From NCBI RefSeq assembly GCF_002224365.1, contig NZ_CP022437.1:2232001-2296000 (forward strand): a stretch of 64,000 nucleotides of DNA. Direction: 5' to 3'. Positions 33,552 to 41,912 of this stretch are shown in pieces. Numbering within the stretch: position 1 is the stretch's first letter; each line of letters opens with the position of its first letter. Both the position numbers and the translations under genes were made by a program. The notes under the pieces were generated by a model that saw only the letters and a list, made by a program, of their open reading frames with translations, did no database searches and had not been told where the DNA came from. Source of the DNA: Virgibacillus necropolis. Its GTDB lineage: Bacteria > Bacillota > Bacilli > Bacillales > Amphibacillaceae.

Positions 33552-33618
33552 GTCATGGTATGATAAAGTATTTTTACTATTTAAATGTTTTAACTCACTA
33601 AAGTAGGAGGAACCTCCA

Positions 33619-34926
33619 TTGATTATAGAGAATCATCCATTTCAAATTAATTCAAAAGGACATCTAGAGATTGGAGGAATGGATGCAACGTTGTTGGCAG
33701 AAAAACACGGAACACCTTTATATGTATACGATGTATCAATTATAAGGGAAAATTGCAAATCATTTCTACAATCATTTAAAGACTTGGATGTACAGGCCCA
33801 AGTCGCCTATGCAAGTAAAGCTTTTTCATCAGTCGCTATGCTTCAGGTCATTAAACAGGAAAACTTAAGCTTAGATGTTGTCTCACAAGGTGAATTACAT
33901 ACAGCATTAAAAGCAGGATTTCCAACTGAAAGAATTCACGTACATGGAAACAATAAAAGCTATGATGAACTTTTGTTAGCTGTTGAAAATAATGTAGGAT
34001 GTATCGTTGTTGATAATTTTCATGAAATAAACTTAATCGAGACAATTTTACAAAACAATAATTATGAAATTAATGTATTAATACGAGTTACACCTGGTGT
34101 AGAATCAAATACACATCAGTATATCATGACAGGAAATGAAGATTCGAAGTTTGGATTTAGTTTACAAAATGGTCAAGCTGAAGAAGCTTTCCTGCAGATG
34201 CATAAGCACAATCAAATACATGTAAAAGGATTGCATTGTCACATTGGATCTCAGATTTTTGAAACAGATCGGTTTATGAAAACGATTGATCTCTTATTTG
34301 AGACGATAACCAATTGGAAAGAAAGTTATCAATATATTCCTGATGTATTAAATGTTGGTGGTGGCTTTGGTATTCGTTATACAAACGAGGATAACCCACT
34401 TGAAGCACGAGATTATGTTCAAGCCATTACAAATGCCATCAGTGGACATGCGAGTAGATTGGGAATACCAATGCCAGAAATATGGATTGAACCAGGGCGT
34501 TCTATTGTAGGAAATGCTGGTATAACATTATATACGATTGGATCAATGAAACATATTCCGGAAATTCGTACTTATATCTCAGTAGATGGAGGAATGACGG
34601 ATAATTTACGACCTGCATTATATCAAGCTAAGTACGAAGGTGTCATAGCGAATAAAGCGAATGAAGAAATTATCACGGAAGGTTCTATAGCAGGGAAATG
34701 CTGTGAATCGGGTGACATGTTAATATGGGATCTTCCAATTCCTGAAGTCGAACCAGGTGATACCTTAGCTGTGTTTTCAACTGGTGCGTACGGATATTCG
34801 ATGGCGAACCATTATAATCGGTTTCCAAATCCTGCCGTTGTATTTGTAGAAAACGGGGTAGATAAATTAGTAGTAAAGCGAGAAACGTATCAAGACCTCA
34901 GTAAAAATGATTTATCATACGAATAA
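33619..34926 (+). CDS. lysA: Diaminopimelate decarboxylase
   Basis: A 435-residue PLP enzyme performing the last step of lysine synthesis (meso-diaminopimelate to L-lysine). The PLP lysine is K67 in VAYASKAFSSVAML. The barrel has HIGSQIFETDRF, NVGGGFGIRYT and EPGRSIVGNAG, and the C-terminal domain has the substrate-binding CESGDM and GAYGYSMANHYN. The start is TTG 33619 with AGGAGG 8 bases upstream; no better in-frame start exists. The ribosome site lies in a small dyad GGAG-GAAC-CTCC, which could lower initiation. In spore formers the gene links to spoVA because diaminopimelate must be spared for the cortex. Confidence 0.95.
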   Translation: MIIENHPFQINSKGHLEIGGMDATLLAEKHGTPLYVYDVSIIRENCKSFLQSFKDLDVQAQVAYASKAFSSVAMLQVIKQENLSLDVVSQGELHTALKAGFPTERIHVHGNNKSYDELLLAVENNVGCIVVDNFHEINLIETILQNNNYEINVLIRVTPGVESNTHQYIMTGNEDSKFGFSLQNGQAEEAFLQMHKHNQIHVKGLHCHIGSQIFETDRFMKTIDLLFETITNWKESYQYIPDVLNVGGGFGIRYTNEDNPLEARDYVQAITNAISGHASRLGIPMPEIWIEPGRSIVGNAGITLYTIGSMKHIPEIRTYISVDGGMTDNLRPALYQAKYEGVIANKANEEIITEGSIAGKCCESGDMLIWDLPIPEVEPGDTLAVFSTGAYGYSMANHYNRFPNPAVVFVENGVDKLVVKRETYQDLSKNDLSYE

Positions 34927-35005
34927 TAAAAATGGTTAGCTATTTGAATAAAATTGATAAAGTGATAAGATAAGGAAAGTGTTATTTTAAATTGAATAAA
35001 AAGGA

Positions 35006-35208
35006 TGTTCAAAAAGGTGCCAAATTAGAAACAAGGTCGACTAAGAACGCAACGTCCTGTTGCAACGTCGACACTAGCACGTCCTGTGCGTCGAAGTTCA
35101 AGGTGGCGAAGTCCCCGAGACCGGAATGTAGATTACTGCTACAATAGGACTGGAAAGACAAGCAAAGCCGAGAAATTCGTAGTTTATCATTTGGTGACTC
35201 TTTGAACA
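35006..35208. repeat. Family B intergenic repeat, long form
   Basis: About 200 bases bounded by inverted arms (GTTCAAAAAGGTGCCAAAT and ATTTGGTGACTCTTTGAAC). It contains a module AACGTCCTGTTGCAACGTCG that also occurs in family C at 57392 onward. Its right 75 bases recur at 38217-38292. No supported gene. It separates lysA from ppiB. Confidence 0.7.
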
Positions 35209-35231
35209 ATCATTTAAAGGGGATATGAATA

Positions 35232-35669
35232 ATGGCTAAAAAAGGATATATCATAATGGAAAATGGAAATAAAATAGAATTTGATCTTTTTCCAAATGAA
35301 GCTCCAGGCACTGTAGCAAACTTTGAAAAACTAGCAAATGAAAACTTTTATGATGGTTTAACATTTCACCGTGTAATTGATGGTTTTGTTAGCCAGGGTG
35401 GCTGCCCTAAAGGGAATGGAACAGGTTCTGCTGGATACACAATAAAATGCGAAACAGAAGGAAATCCACATAAACATGTAGAAGGATCATTATCGATGGC
35501 ACATGCTGGTAAAGATACTGGAAGCAGCCAATTTTTCATTGTACATGATGCTCAACCGCATCTTAATGGAGTTCACACTGTATTTGGACAGGTTACCTCT
35601 GGAATTGAGCATGCGAAGGCAATGAATAATGGTGATGTAATGAAAGAGATGAAAATTTTTAACGATTAA
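35232..35669 (+). CDS. ppiB: Peptidyl-prolyl cis-trans isomerase B (cyclophilin)
   Basis: A 145-residue cytoplasmic single-domain cyclophilin catalysing proline isomerisation. Active-site segments are [20 protein letters not shown] (the R and the F/Q positions), [19 protein letters not shown], and [11 protein letters not shown]. Length equals B. subtilis PpiB (143) within two residues. AAAGGGGA lies before the ATG. Position between lysA and scpA is the same as in B. subtilis. Confidence 0.95.
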   Translation: MAKKGYIIMENGNKIEFDLFPNEAPGTVANFEKLANENFYDGLTFHRVIDGFVSQGGCPKGNGTGSAGYTIKCETEGNPHKHVEGSLSMAHAGKDTGSSQFFIVHDAQPHLNGVHTVFGQVTSGIEHAKAMNNGDVMKEMKIFND

Positions 35670-35782
35670 TGATATAAGAGGTTGTTTAAAAAGGCACTAT
35701 AAATGATTTCATGACAGGTTTGGTCAACTAGTAGTATGATTTAAGTGAATTAAGTTAATGCTGTAAAAGGATGAAGACGCTC

Positions 35783-35878
35783 TTGAGACAACGTAAAAAA
35801 AATTGGATTTTATTCTCATTGTTAGTTACTATAGGCAGCATTTGGGGTATAGCATATTGGCTTATTTTTGTTTTTTAG
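35783..35878 (+). CDS. Tiny membrane peptide, 31 residues (putative)
   Basis: The frame reads LRQRKKNWILFSLLVTIGSI then WGIAYWLIFVF, a basic N-terminus followed by one membrane helix. TTG 35783 has AAAGGATG about 9 bases upstream; ATG 35771 in the same frame overlaps that site and is less likely. No family is recognised. Such basic-plus-helix peptides are common downstream of core genes in this group. Expression is unproven. Confidence 0.45.
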   Translation: MRQRKKNWILFSLLVTIGSIWGIAYWLIFVF

Positions 35879-36025
35879 TCTAGCACTGAAAGTTGACAAA
35901 TAGTGCAGAGTAAGGCATAACTATATATACAACTCCTGCGAGGATGATTTAATAATGAGTAAAGATACAACACTATCTTTTTGCTCTCCATGGTAGGTAA
36001 GTTATTTTCATAATGAGGGGTATCT

Positions 36026-36391
36026 ATGTTAATTCGGTTTAAGAAAAATTTAGAGAAGATAGCAATGGGCTTACTTTCCTTTATGCCAGAAGAAAAGGAA
36101 GTAAAAAAGTTGCAACAAACAATTAAAGAATACGAAACCAATCCAAATTGGCATCTTTATTTATGGAAAGATGAGGACGTTATTGGTACTATAGGTGTAC
36201 GAATTGAAGATGATATTAATGCTGTAATCCAGCACATCTCTGTAAGTCCTTCACACCGTAATTTGGGTATTGGTAAAAAGATGGTAAACGAGGTCAATAA
36301 GGTTTATCAAGATAAATATGCCGTTTGTGCAGATGATTTAACACAGCAGTTTTATAATAAATGCGATGAGGCTATAAATGAGGATGAATAA
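36026..36391 (+). CDS. ribT: RibT, GNAT-family N-acetyltransferase
   Basis: A 121-residue GNAT protein. Beginning MLIRFKKNLEKIAMGLLSFM, it closely resembles B. subtilis RibT, the last gene of the riboflavin operon. The acetyl-CoA site is HISVSPSHRNLGIGKKMVNE (R/Q-x-x-G-x-G/A as NLGIGK), and the C-terminal part DDLTQQFYNKCD is typical. Its acceptor is unknown. The ribDEAH genes are absent, so ribT stands alone between ppiB and scpA, exactly where B. subtilis has the whole operon. GAGGGG precedes the ATG. Confidence 0.88.
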   Translation: MLIRFKKNLEKIAMGLLSFMPEEKEVKKLQQTIKEYETNPNWHLYLWKDEDVIGTIGVRIEDDINAVIQHISVSPSHRNLGIGKKMVNEVNKVYQDKYAVCADDLTQQFYNKCDEAINEDE

Positions 36392-36393
36392 GC

Positions 36394-36436
36394 CAACAGC
36401 CAGCCCACGAAAGTAAATGGGCTGGCTGTTTGTTGG
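36394..36436 (+). terminator. Intrinsic terminator of ribT
   Basis: CCAACAGCCAGCCCA pairs with TGGGCTGGCTGTTTGTTGG around a short loop. The stem is very GC-rich for this genome but has only a weak T-run. Confidence 0.7.
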
Positions 36437-36473
36437 TATAATTTATTTGTCCTGCTTTATAGCAAGCAGTTTT

Positions 36474-36617
36474 GACCGGGCAATAACCCCTACCCCAAAA
36501 ATTATGATAAGATTAGTAGTATAGGTAGGGGTAACTTTCCGTATAAACTAAAGTTGGTTCAACTAACATTCAGTGTAGGAAAAAGGACACCAAACACTGA
36601 ATAAAGTATCACTTCAC
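36474..36617 (-). repeat. Family E intergenic repeat, inverted copy
   Basis: Read on the minus strand, GTGAAGTGATACTTTATTCA, then TGAATGTTAGTTGAACCAAC and the C-rich CCCCTACC block, parallels 52936-53090 in order. No coding frame. Confidence 0.6.
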
Positions 36618-36622
36618 AAAAA

Positions 36623-36706
36623 CTACATCCATGCAGCTCCAACAATAATGAGAAGGATGAACAATACAACGATTAACGCAAATCCACCGCCATAAGAACC
36701 ACTCAT
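36623..36706 (-). CDS. yjcZ: YjcZ family sporulation peptide, 27 residues
   Basis: The product MSGSYGGGFALIVVLFILLI then IVGAAWM is a textbook YjcZ-type peptide: a polar glycine-rich start, then one membrane helix. AAGGAGG lies 8 bases before the ATG. These peptides are made during sporulation or on envelope stress in many Bacillaceae, often in several copies; their role is unknown. It is transcribed opposite to its neighbours ribT and scpA. Confidence 0.85.
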   Translation of the reverse strand: MSGSYGGGFALIVVLFILLIIVGAAWM

Positions 36707-36840
36707 AATAAAATTCCTCCTTTTTGTAAATGTTTCACTAACATTTATCTTACGTTAATAACTTATGTTGACATGGGTCATCGTGTATAGGCGAATCGCA
36801 CAATAATGACTAATATTTTTTTTGGAAGGAAGAAAGTGAC

Positions 36841-37578
36841 GTGAATCAAGCATATCAGGTTAAATTAGATGCATTTGAAGGTCCGCTTGATTTATTACTT
36901 CATTTGATAAAGCAATATGAAGTTGATATTTATGATATTCCAGTTGCAACCATCACGGAACAATATATGCAATATATACATACGTTACAGCGTTTAGAAT
37001 TAAATATTGCTAGTGAATATCTTGTTATGGCAGCTACATTAATAGCTTTAAAGAGTCAAATGTTACTACCAAATAATGAACCAATTGATGAGGAAAATGA
37101 AGCGTATATGGAAGATCCTCGCGCGGAATTAATGCATCGCCTGATTGAATATAGAAAATACAAAGAAGTAGCAGAAACATTGAAAGAAAAGGAAATAGAA
37201 TCCAATGAAATATACACGCGGGAGCCGATTATTTTTAATCATCTAGATAGTCAGCCAATGCTGAATGATGATACATCAATTTATGATATGTTAGGTGCCT
37301 TAAACAAATTGTTTGAACGTAAAAGGTGGAGTGAACCACTGGATACAAAAATTAAAAAAGTGGACATTCCAATTGGACAAAGAATGACAGAAGTATTAAA
37401 TGCAGTTAAAAAGTCAAAGCGAGGAATTTCCTTTTATGATCTATTTGTCTATCAATCTCGCACACATATTGTGGTTACGTTTATAGCAGTATTAGAATTA
37501 ATGAAAACGAAGCAAGTGTACTGTGAACAAAAGAAGCATCTTGAATTGTTACAGGTTTTCTATATGGAGGAAGAATAG
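36841..37578 (+). CDS. scpA: Segregation and condensation protein A
   Basis: A 245-residue kleisin that bridges the SMC heads in the condensin complex. The N-terminal domain (YQVKLDAFEGPLDLLLHLIK...YDIPVATITEQYMQYI) binds the SMC neck. The middle carries the ScpB-binding region (SEYLVMAATLIALKSQMLLP), and the C-terminal winged helix (RGISFYDLFVYQSRTHIVVT) binds the SMC cap. The GTG start has GGAAGG about 11 bases upstream. Its stop overlaps the scpB start by one base. Confidence 0.95.
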   Translation: MNQAYQVKLDAFEGPLDLLLHLIKQYEVDIYDIPVATITEQYMQYIHTLQRLELNIASEYLVMAATLIALKSQMLLPNNEPIDEENEAYMEDPRAELMHRLIEYRKYKEVAETLKEKEIESNEIYTREPIIFNHLDSQPMLNDDTSIYDMLGALNKLFERKRWSEPLDTKIKKVDIPIGQRMTEVLNAVKKSKRGISFYDLFVYQSRTHIVVTFIAVLELMKTKQVYCEQKKHLELLQVFYMEEE

Positions 37579-38165
37579 TGAGGAATGTGGAACACAAAGC
37601 AATTGTTGAAGGGTTGTTATTTGCAAGTGGGGACACGGGTATTACAGCGAAACAACTTGCTAAGATTATAGAAGTAAATCAAGCAACAATTGAATACTTA
37701 CTAGAAGAATTAAGGTTTGATTACGACCATACAGATCGTGGGATCAAGATTATGCAATCGCATGATACGTTTCATCTTACAACTAAGCCGCAGCACAGCC
37801 AATATTTTCAAAAGTTATTTGAAAATCCAAAAATGAACAGGATGTCACAGGCCGCCCTCGAAACACTTGCAATTATTGCGTATCAGCAACCAATTACACG
37901 AACAGAAATAGAAGAAATTCGTGGGGTAAAAAGTGATCGGTCCGTTCAAACATTGCTTGCTAGATCACTAATAGAAGAAGTTGGTAGGAGAGAAACCATT
38001 GGACGCCCGATATTGTTTAGTACAAGTAAAGAATTCTTAACCTATTTTGGATTATCATCCATTGAGGAGCTGCCACCGCTACCAGAGAACTTAGAAGAAG
38101 GTAATGTGGAACAAGAGGCAGATTTATTTTTCGAGAAATTTAACCAAGAATTAGAAAATGAATAA
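37578..38165 (+). CDS. scpB: Segregation and condensation protein B
   Basis: A 195-residue tandem winged-helix protein (KAIVEGLLFASGDTGITAKQ and MSQAALETLAIIAYQQPITR then TEIEEIRGVKSDRSVQTLL) that binds ScpA as a dimer within SMC-ScpAB, the complex that compacts and separates sister origins. It begins with GTG in the TAGTG overlap with scpA, so it is translationally coupled. The acidic C-terminal tail (LPPLPENLEEGNVEQEADLF) is usual. Confidence 0.95.
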   Translation: MRNVEHKAIVEGLLFASGDTGITAKQLAKIIEVNQATIEYLLEELRFDYDHTDRGIKIMQSHDTFHLTTKPQHSQYFQKLFENPKMNRMSQAALETLAIIAYQQPITRTEIEEIRGVKSDRSVQTLLARSLIEEVGRRETIGRPILFSTSKEFLTYFGLSSIEELPPLPENLEEGNVEQEADLFFEKFNQELENE

Positions 38166-38176
38166 TCTATCGTTAA

Positions 38177-38212
38177 CCCCGTTGGCTGACCTTTTGGCCA
38201 ACGGGGTTTCTC
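38177..38212 (+). terminator. Intrinsic terminator of scpAB
   Basis: CCCCGTTGGC and GCCAACGGGG form a perfect 10-bp stem around a 10-base loop, then TTTCTCT. Confidence 0.85.
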
Positions 38213-38216
38213 TGTG

Positions 38217-38292
38217 TTACTGCTACGCGAGGACCAGAAAGACAAGCAAAGCGGAGAAATTCGTAGTTTATCATTTGGTGGCTTTTTGAACA
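38217..38292. repeat. Family B repeat, right-half copy
   Basis: TTACTGCTACGCGAGGACCA...AAATTCGTAGTTTATCATTT...TTTTTGAAC repeats the last 75 bases of the long copy at 35006-35208. It lies between scpB and dacB. Confidence 0.7.
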
Positions 38293-38366
38293 TTTTATAA
38301 AAGATTCATATTGGAGGTGGCCAAGCATAGAATATAAAGACTAAAGTTCTTGGGAGGATCCCTTTT

Positions 38367-39251
38367 ATGCGAATGGCATTTTTTTCTTGTTTACTAATAG
38401 GATTAATTTTACTATCCCCTCTACATGGAATAGCTAAGCCCGGTGTTTCTGCTGTAAATGCAGTATTGATGAATGAAAGTACTGGCGAGGTATTATATGA
38501 AAAAAAGGCACACGAAAAACAAAAAATTGCAAGTATAACAAAAATCATGACAGCTATTATCGCAATTGAATCAGGTAAAATGAATGAAACCGTAAAAGCA
38601 AGTAAACGAGCTGTTTATACAGAAGGCTCATCTATTTATTTAGAACAAGGGGAAAAGATGCTGTTAAAAGATCTAGTTTACGGACTAATGTTACGCTCGG
38701 GTAATGACGCTGCAGTTGCAATTAGTGAACACGTTGGGGGGAGTCTAGAAGGGTTTGTCTATTTAATGAATAAAAAGGCGCGGTGGATAGGAATGACGAA
38801 TACACATTTTGAAAACCCTAGTGGGCTTGATGGAGAAAAACATTATTCAACAGCTTACGATATGGCATTGCTCATGCGCTATGCAATGAATAATAAAATC
38901 TTTGAAAAAGTAACAAAGACAGAAATGTATAAATCCGAATCTCGAGAGTATGCTTGGAAAAACAAAAATAAACTGCTTACAACCTATTACGAATATAGTA
39001 CAGGTGGTAAAACTGGCTATACAAAAAGTGCAGGACGAACTTTAGTTTCTACTGCTAGTAAAGACGGTACAGATTTAATTGTTGTGACATTACAGGATCC
39101 CAATGATTGGATTGATCATATTAATTTATATGAATGGGGTTTTGAGAATACCGATAAACCAACTATTGCTTCACCTAAAGATTCTACCGGGTTTTCGGAA
39201 AGTTTCGGAAATATTTATAGACAAATTATTGGAATAGATATAAATGGTTAA
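38367..39251 (+). CDS. dacB: Sporulation D-alanyl-D-alanine carboxypeptidase DacB (PBP5*), short form
   Basis: 294 residues: signal peptide ([20 protein letters not shown]), then S56-x-x-K59 (SITKI), SGN ([12 protein letters not shown]) and KTG ([10 protein letters not shown]). In B. subtilis DacB (382 residues) acts in the mother cell to set cortex cross-linking together with SpmA and SpmB, whose genes follow here. The protein lacks most of the C-terminal PBP5 beta domain and anchor, ending soon after LYEWGF. GGGAGGA is 9 bases before the ATG. Its last bases overlap spmA. Confidence 0.9.
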   Translation: MRMAFFSCLLIGLILLSPLHGIAKPGVSAVNAVLMNESTGEVLYEKKAHEKQKIASITKIMTAIIAIESGKMNETVKASKRAVYTEGSSIYLEQGEKMLLKDLVYGLMLRSGNDAAVAISEHVGGSLEGFVYLMNKKARWIGMTNTHFENPSGLDGEKHYSTAYDMALLMRYAMNNKIFEKVTKTEMYKSESREYAWKNKNKLLTTYYEYSTGGKTGYTKSAGRTLVSTASKDGTDLIVVTLQDPNDWIDHINLYEWGFENTDKPTIASPKDSTGFSESFGNIYRQIIGIDING

Positions 39252-39834
39252 TTATATTTGGGCTTGCATGGCCATTATTGGAATTGTTTATGCCATGTTC
39301 AACGGCACAATGGAGGACGTAAATAAAGCTTTGTTTGAAAGCGCAGATAGCGCAGTAACATTATCAATCGGATTAATTAGTGTCCTTGTTTTTTGGCTGG
39401 GAATGATGAAAGTGGCTGAAGCAGCAGGAATATTAAAATTTTTAATACGAATTTTTCGGCCAATAATTGAAAAACTTTTTCCAGATATTCCAAGAGACCA
39501 TCCGGCTATGGGATATATATTATCAAATATAGTGGCAAATATGTTTGGTCTAGGAAATGCTGCAACACCAATGGGAATAAAGGCAATGGAACAGATGAAG
39601 GTGTTAAGTGGAACGGATACTGCTTCTAGATCGATGATTACTTTTTTAGCGATAAATACATCTGGGCTAACGTTAGTTCCAACAACTGTTATTGCCATAC
39701 GTATGCAATATGACTCTGTATCACCCACCGAAATAGTTGGGACCACTATTATAACATCGCTCATCGCAACGATGAGTGCACTTATAATCGATCGCTATTA
39801 TTATTATAAGAGTGTAAGGAGAGATAATAAATGA
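39244..39834 (+). CDS. spmA: Spore maturation protein A
   Basis: A 196-residue membrane protein with nucleoside-recognition (Gate) domain character: [20 protein letters not shown], the conserved [20 protein letters not shown], and [20 protein letters not shown]. SpmA and SpmB are needed for full dehydration of the spore core. It overlaps dacB by 8 bases and spmB by 4 (ATGA), so dacB-spmA-spmB is one translationally linked operon, as in B. subtilis. Confidence 0.94.
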   Translation: MVNYIWACMAIIGIVYAMFNGTMEDVNKALFESADSAVTLSIGLISVLVFWLGMMKVAEAAGILKFLIRIFRPIIEKLFPDIPRDHPAMGYILSNIVANMFGLGNAATPMGIKAMEQMKVLSGTDTASRSMITFLAINTSGLTLVPTTVIAIRMQYDSVSPTEIVGTTIITSLIATMSALIIDRYYYYKSVRRDNK

Positions 39835-40361
39835 GCCTGATAACTACAGTTAGCGCCTGGATTATACCTTGCTTCATTTTAATTGTATTATTAACTGCTA
39901 CATATAAGCGAATTCCCACTTATGAAACATTTGTTGAAGGAGGTAAAGAAGGTGTCAAACTGGCATTTTCTCTACTTCCTTTTTTAGTTGGAATGCTTGT
40001 GTCAATAGCCATTTTGCAAGCTTCAGGAGCAATGGCCGCTTTCATTCATCTAATTGAACCTGCATTAACATTTGTGGGTGTACCTCCAGATGTATTACCA
40101 TTAGCTTTAGTTAGGCCAATATCGGGGACAGCAGCCCTTGGTATGACAGCAGATTTAATTGAAACGTTCGGCCCCGATTCTTTTATTGGGAGGTTAGCGT
40201 CTACCATGCAAGGCAGTACAGATACCACATTATATATTTTGACCGTCTATTTTGGTGCAGTTGGCATTAAAAAAATGCGTTACGCACTAAAGGTTGGACT
40301 ATTAGCCGATTTAATTGGTATAATAGCGTCAATCGTAATTGTAACGATCGTATTTGGATAA
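39831..40361 (+). CDS. spmB: Spore maturation protein B
   Basis: A 176-residue Gate-domain membrane protein paralogous to SpmA: FVEGGKEGVKLAFSLLPFLV, ALVRPISGTAALGMTADLIE and the STMQGSTDTTLYILTVYFGA segment conserved in SpmB. It works with SpmA in spore core dehydration. It overlaps spmA by ATGA. A small stem (TAGCGTTA...TAACGCTA) and a family B hairpin follow the stop. Confidence 0.94.
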   Translation: MSLITTVSAWIIPCFILIVLLTATYKRIPTYETFVEGGKEGVKLAFSLLPFLVGMLVSIAILQASGAMAAFIHLIEPALTFVGVPPDVLPLALVRPISGTAALGMTADLIETFGPDSFIGRLASTMQGSTDTTLYILTVYFGAVGIKKMRYALKVGLLADLIGIIASIVIVTIVFG

Positions 40362-40372
40362 GATAAGACTTG

Positions 40373-40396
40373 TAGCGTTAGCATCTGTTAACGCTA
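40373..40396 (+). terminator. Weak hairpin after spmB
   Basis: TAGCGTTA and TAACGCTA form an 8-bp stem around GCATCTGT. Only TTATTAT follows, so termination is uncertain. Confidence 0.45.
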
Positions 40397-40423
40397 TTAT
40401 TATGTTAACGATTTTTAGAAGTT

Positions 40424-40473
40424 GTTCAAAAAGTCACCAAATAATAAACGGCGAATTTGCCGACTTTTTGAAC
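40424..40473. repeat. Minimal family B hairpin
   Basis: GTTCAAAAAGTC and GACTTTTTGAAC are exact 12-base inverted arms enclosing ACCAAATAATAAACGGCGAA and TTTGCC. This is the simplest unit of the repeat found at 35006 and 38217. Confidence 0.7.
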
Positions 40474-40513
40474 ACGCGATTTTTAGTAAAAATATAGGGA
40501 ATTTGGTGATTCG

Positions 40514-41254
40514 ATGACAAACTCATTAGAACGATTACAAAAAATTATTGCCCAAAGTGGCATAACATCAAGAAGAAAAGCTGAACAAATGATTCTTGAT
40601 GGCAAGGTAAAAGTGAACAATAAACTAGTTACAGAACTAGGTACGAAAGCTGCTCCTACAGATGAAATTGAAGTAGACGGCGTTCCGTTACAAAAGGAAG
40701 CCCCAGTCTATTACATGCTTTATAAACCACAAGGAGTTATTTCTAGTTTAAAAGACGATAAAAACAGAAAGATTGTTACTGACTTTTTAGAGGGTGTTAC
40801 AGAGCGGGTATTCCCTATTGGACGCTTAGACTACAACACCTCAGGCATAATTCTATTAACGAATGATGGAGAATTTGCAAATTTGTTGATGCATCCAAAA
40901 CATGAGGTCAATAAAGTATATGTTGCCAAGGTTAGTGGCATACCTGAGAAAAGTGAGCTTACTATTCTTCGCAAAGGAATAAAAGTGGAAAATGATTTAT
41001 TAAGGGTTGTAAGTTATAAAATATTATCAACTGATAAAACTAAGAATGTCTCTATCATAGAATTAACATTAAATGAAGGTAAAAACAGACACATAAGAAG
41101 AATGATGGAGCAAATAGGCTTTCCAGTGAAAAAGCTTAAGCGTGAAAGATATGGCGTGCTAACTTTACAAGGTCTAAAGTCTGGAGAGGCAAGACCGTTA
41201 ACCCCTCATGAGGTTAAACAAATGCGACATATCGCGAGTGAAATTGTTAAATAA
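40514..41254 (+). CDS. rluB: 23S rRNA pseudouridine synthase RluB
   Basis: 246 residues. The N-terminal S4 RNA-binding domain (RLQKIIAQSGITSRRKAEQM ILDGKVKVNN, split here) is followed by the RsuA/RluB catalytic domain with D106 in PIGRLDYNTSGIILLTNDGE, plus RHIRRMMEQIGFPVKKLKR near the end. It makes a pseudouridine in 23S rRNA (position 2605, E. coli numbering, for the family). It sits between spmB and resA, as in B. subtilis. Confidence 0.93.
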   Translation: MTNSLERLQKIIAQSGITSRRKAEQMILDGKVKVNNKLVTELGTKAAPTDEIEVDGVPLQKEAPVYYMLYKPQGVISSLKDDKNRKIVTDFLEGVTERVFPIGRLDYNTSGIILLTNDGEFANLLMHPKHEVNKVYVAKVSGIPEKSELTILRKGIKVENDLLRVVSYKILSTDKTKNVSIIELTLNEGKNRHIRRMMEQIGFPVKKLKRERYGVLTLQGLKSGEARPLTPHEVKQMRHIASEIVK

Positions 41255-41280
41255 TAGTCAAATTTGTTCTTGTGTTCGCA

Positions 41281-41289
41281 TGGTATAAT
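41281..41289 (+). promoter_or_regulatory. Extended -10 promoter for the res operon
   Basis: TGGTATAAT (TGnTATAAT) lies 20 bases before the resA start. No good -35 at 16-18 bases is present, which fits either an extended -10 or an activator-dependent promoter. ResD activates resA in B. subtilis. Confidence 0.5.
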
Positions 41290-41308
41290 GGCTTGGGGAG
41301 TGAGAAGT

Positions 41309-41881
41309 GTGAATGTAGATGATATAAAAGCAAATAAAAGAAAAAAGAAACGAAACCGGTTAATTTTTCGCACGGTTGTATTGGTAATCTTGCTTGCCGC
41401 AGTCGCCTATGCACTAATTTCGAATCTAAATAAAGATACTACAAAAATTGACGTAGGCTCCCAAGCGCCTAATTTTAAATTAGAACAAGTTAATAAAAAC
41501 AACGAACTGGAAACAGTGAAATTAAGTGACTTGGAAGGTAAAGGAGTTATGTTAAACTTTTGGGCTACATACTGTAAACCATGTGAAGCTGAAATGCCAT
41601 ATATGGAAAAATTGTATCCGGAGTATAAGGAGAAGGGGATTGAAATTGTTGCAGTAAGTTTAGACGCGACAGAACTGGTAATCGATCGTTTTATCGATCA
41701 ATATGATTTAACATTTCCAATCCCACATGATACATCTAGTCAAGTAATGGAAAAATATGGGGTAGGACCTATTCCAAGTACTTTTTTCATAAATCCAGAT
41801 GGTGAAGTGGTGGAAATTGTTGAAGGTGCATTATCGCTTGAAAGTTTAGAAGGATATTTGAAAAAAATTCAGCCCGAGTAA
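41309..41881 (+). CDS. resA: Thiol-disulfide oxidoreductase ResA
   Basis: 190 residues from GTG 41309 (GGGGAG 8 bases upstream). A basic N-terminus and signal anchor (residues 21-40, RTVVLVILLAAVAYALISNL) place the thioredoxin domain outside the membrane. The active site is C89-K-P-C92 in FWATYCKPCEAEMP, and the cis-proline loop is GPIPSTFFI. ResA reduces the haem-binding cysteines of apocytochrome c before haem attachment. The CxxC is CKPC rather than the CEPC of B. subtilis. It is the first gene of resABC(DE). Confidence 0.94.
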   Translation: MNVDDIKANKRKKKRNRLIFRTVVLVILLAAVAYALISNLNKDTTKIDVGSQAPNFKLEQVNKNNELETVKLSDLEGKGVMLNFWATYCKPCEAEMPYMEKLYPEYKEKGIEIVAVSLDATELVIDRFIDQYDLTFPIPHDTSSQVMEKYGVGPIPSTFFINPDGEVVEIVEGALSLESLEGYLKKIQPE

Positions 41882-41912
41882 ATCTTGACCACTACAATTG
41901 TGAGGGATACGA

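Noticed and set aside
33604-33618. Dyad GGAG-GAAC-CTCC over the lysA ribosome site as a regulatory switch
   Set aside because: A 4-bp stem is too small to call. No lysine-riboswitch features were found upstream of lysA.
35884-36030. Minus-strand frame overlapping the ribT start (88 codons)
   Set aside because: It runs antisense into ribT, has no ribosome site and no protein-like composition.
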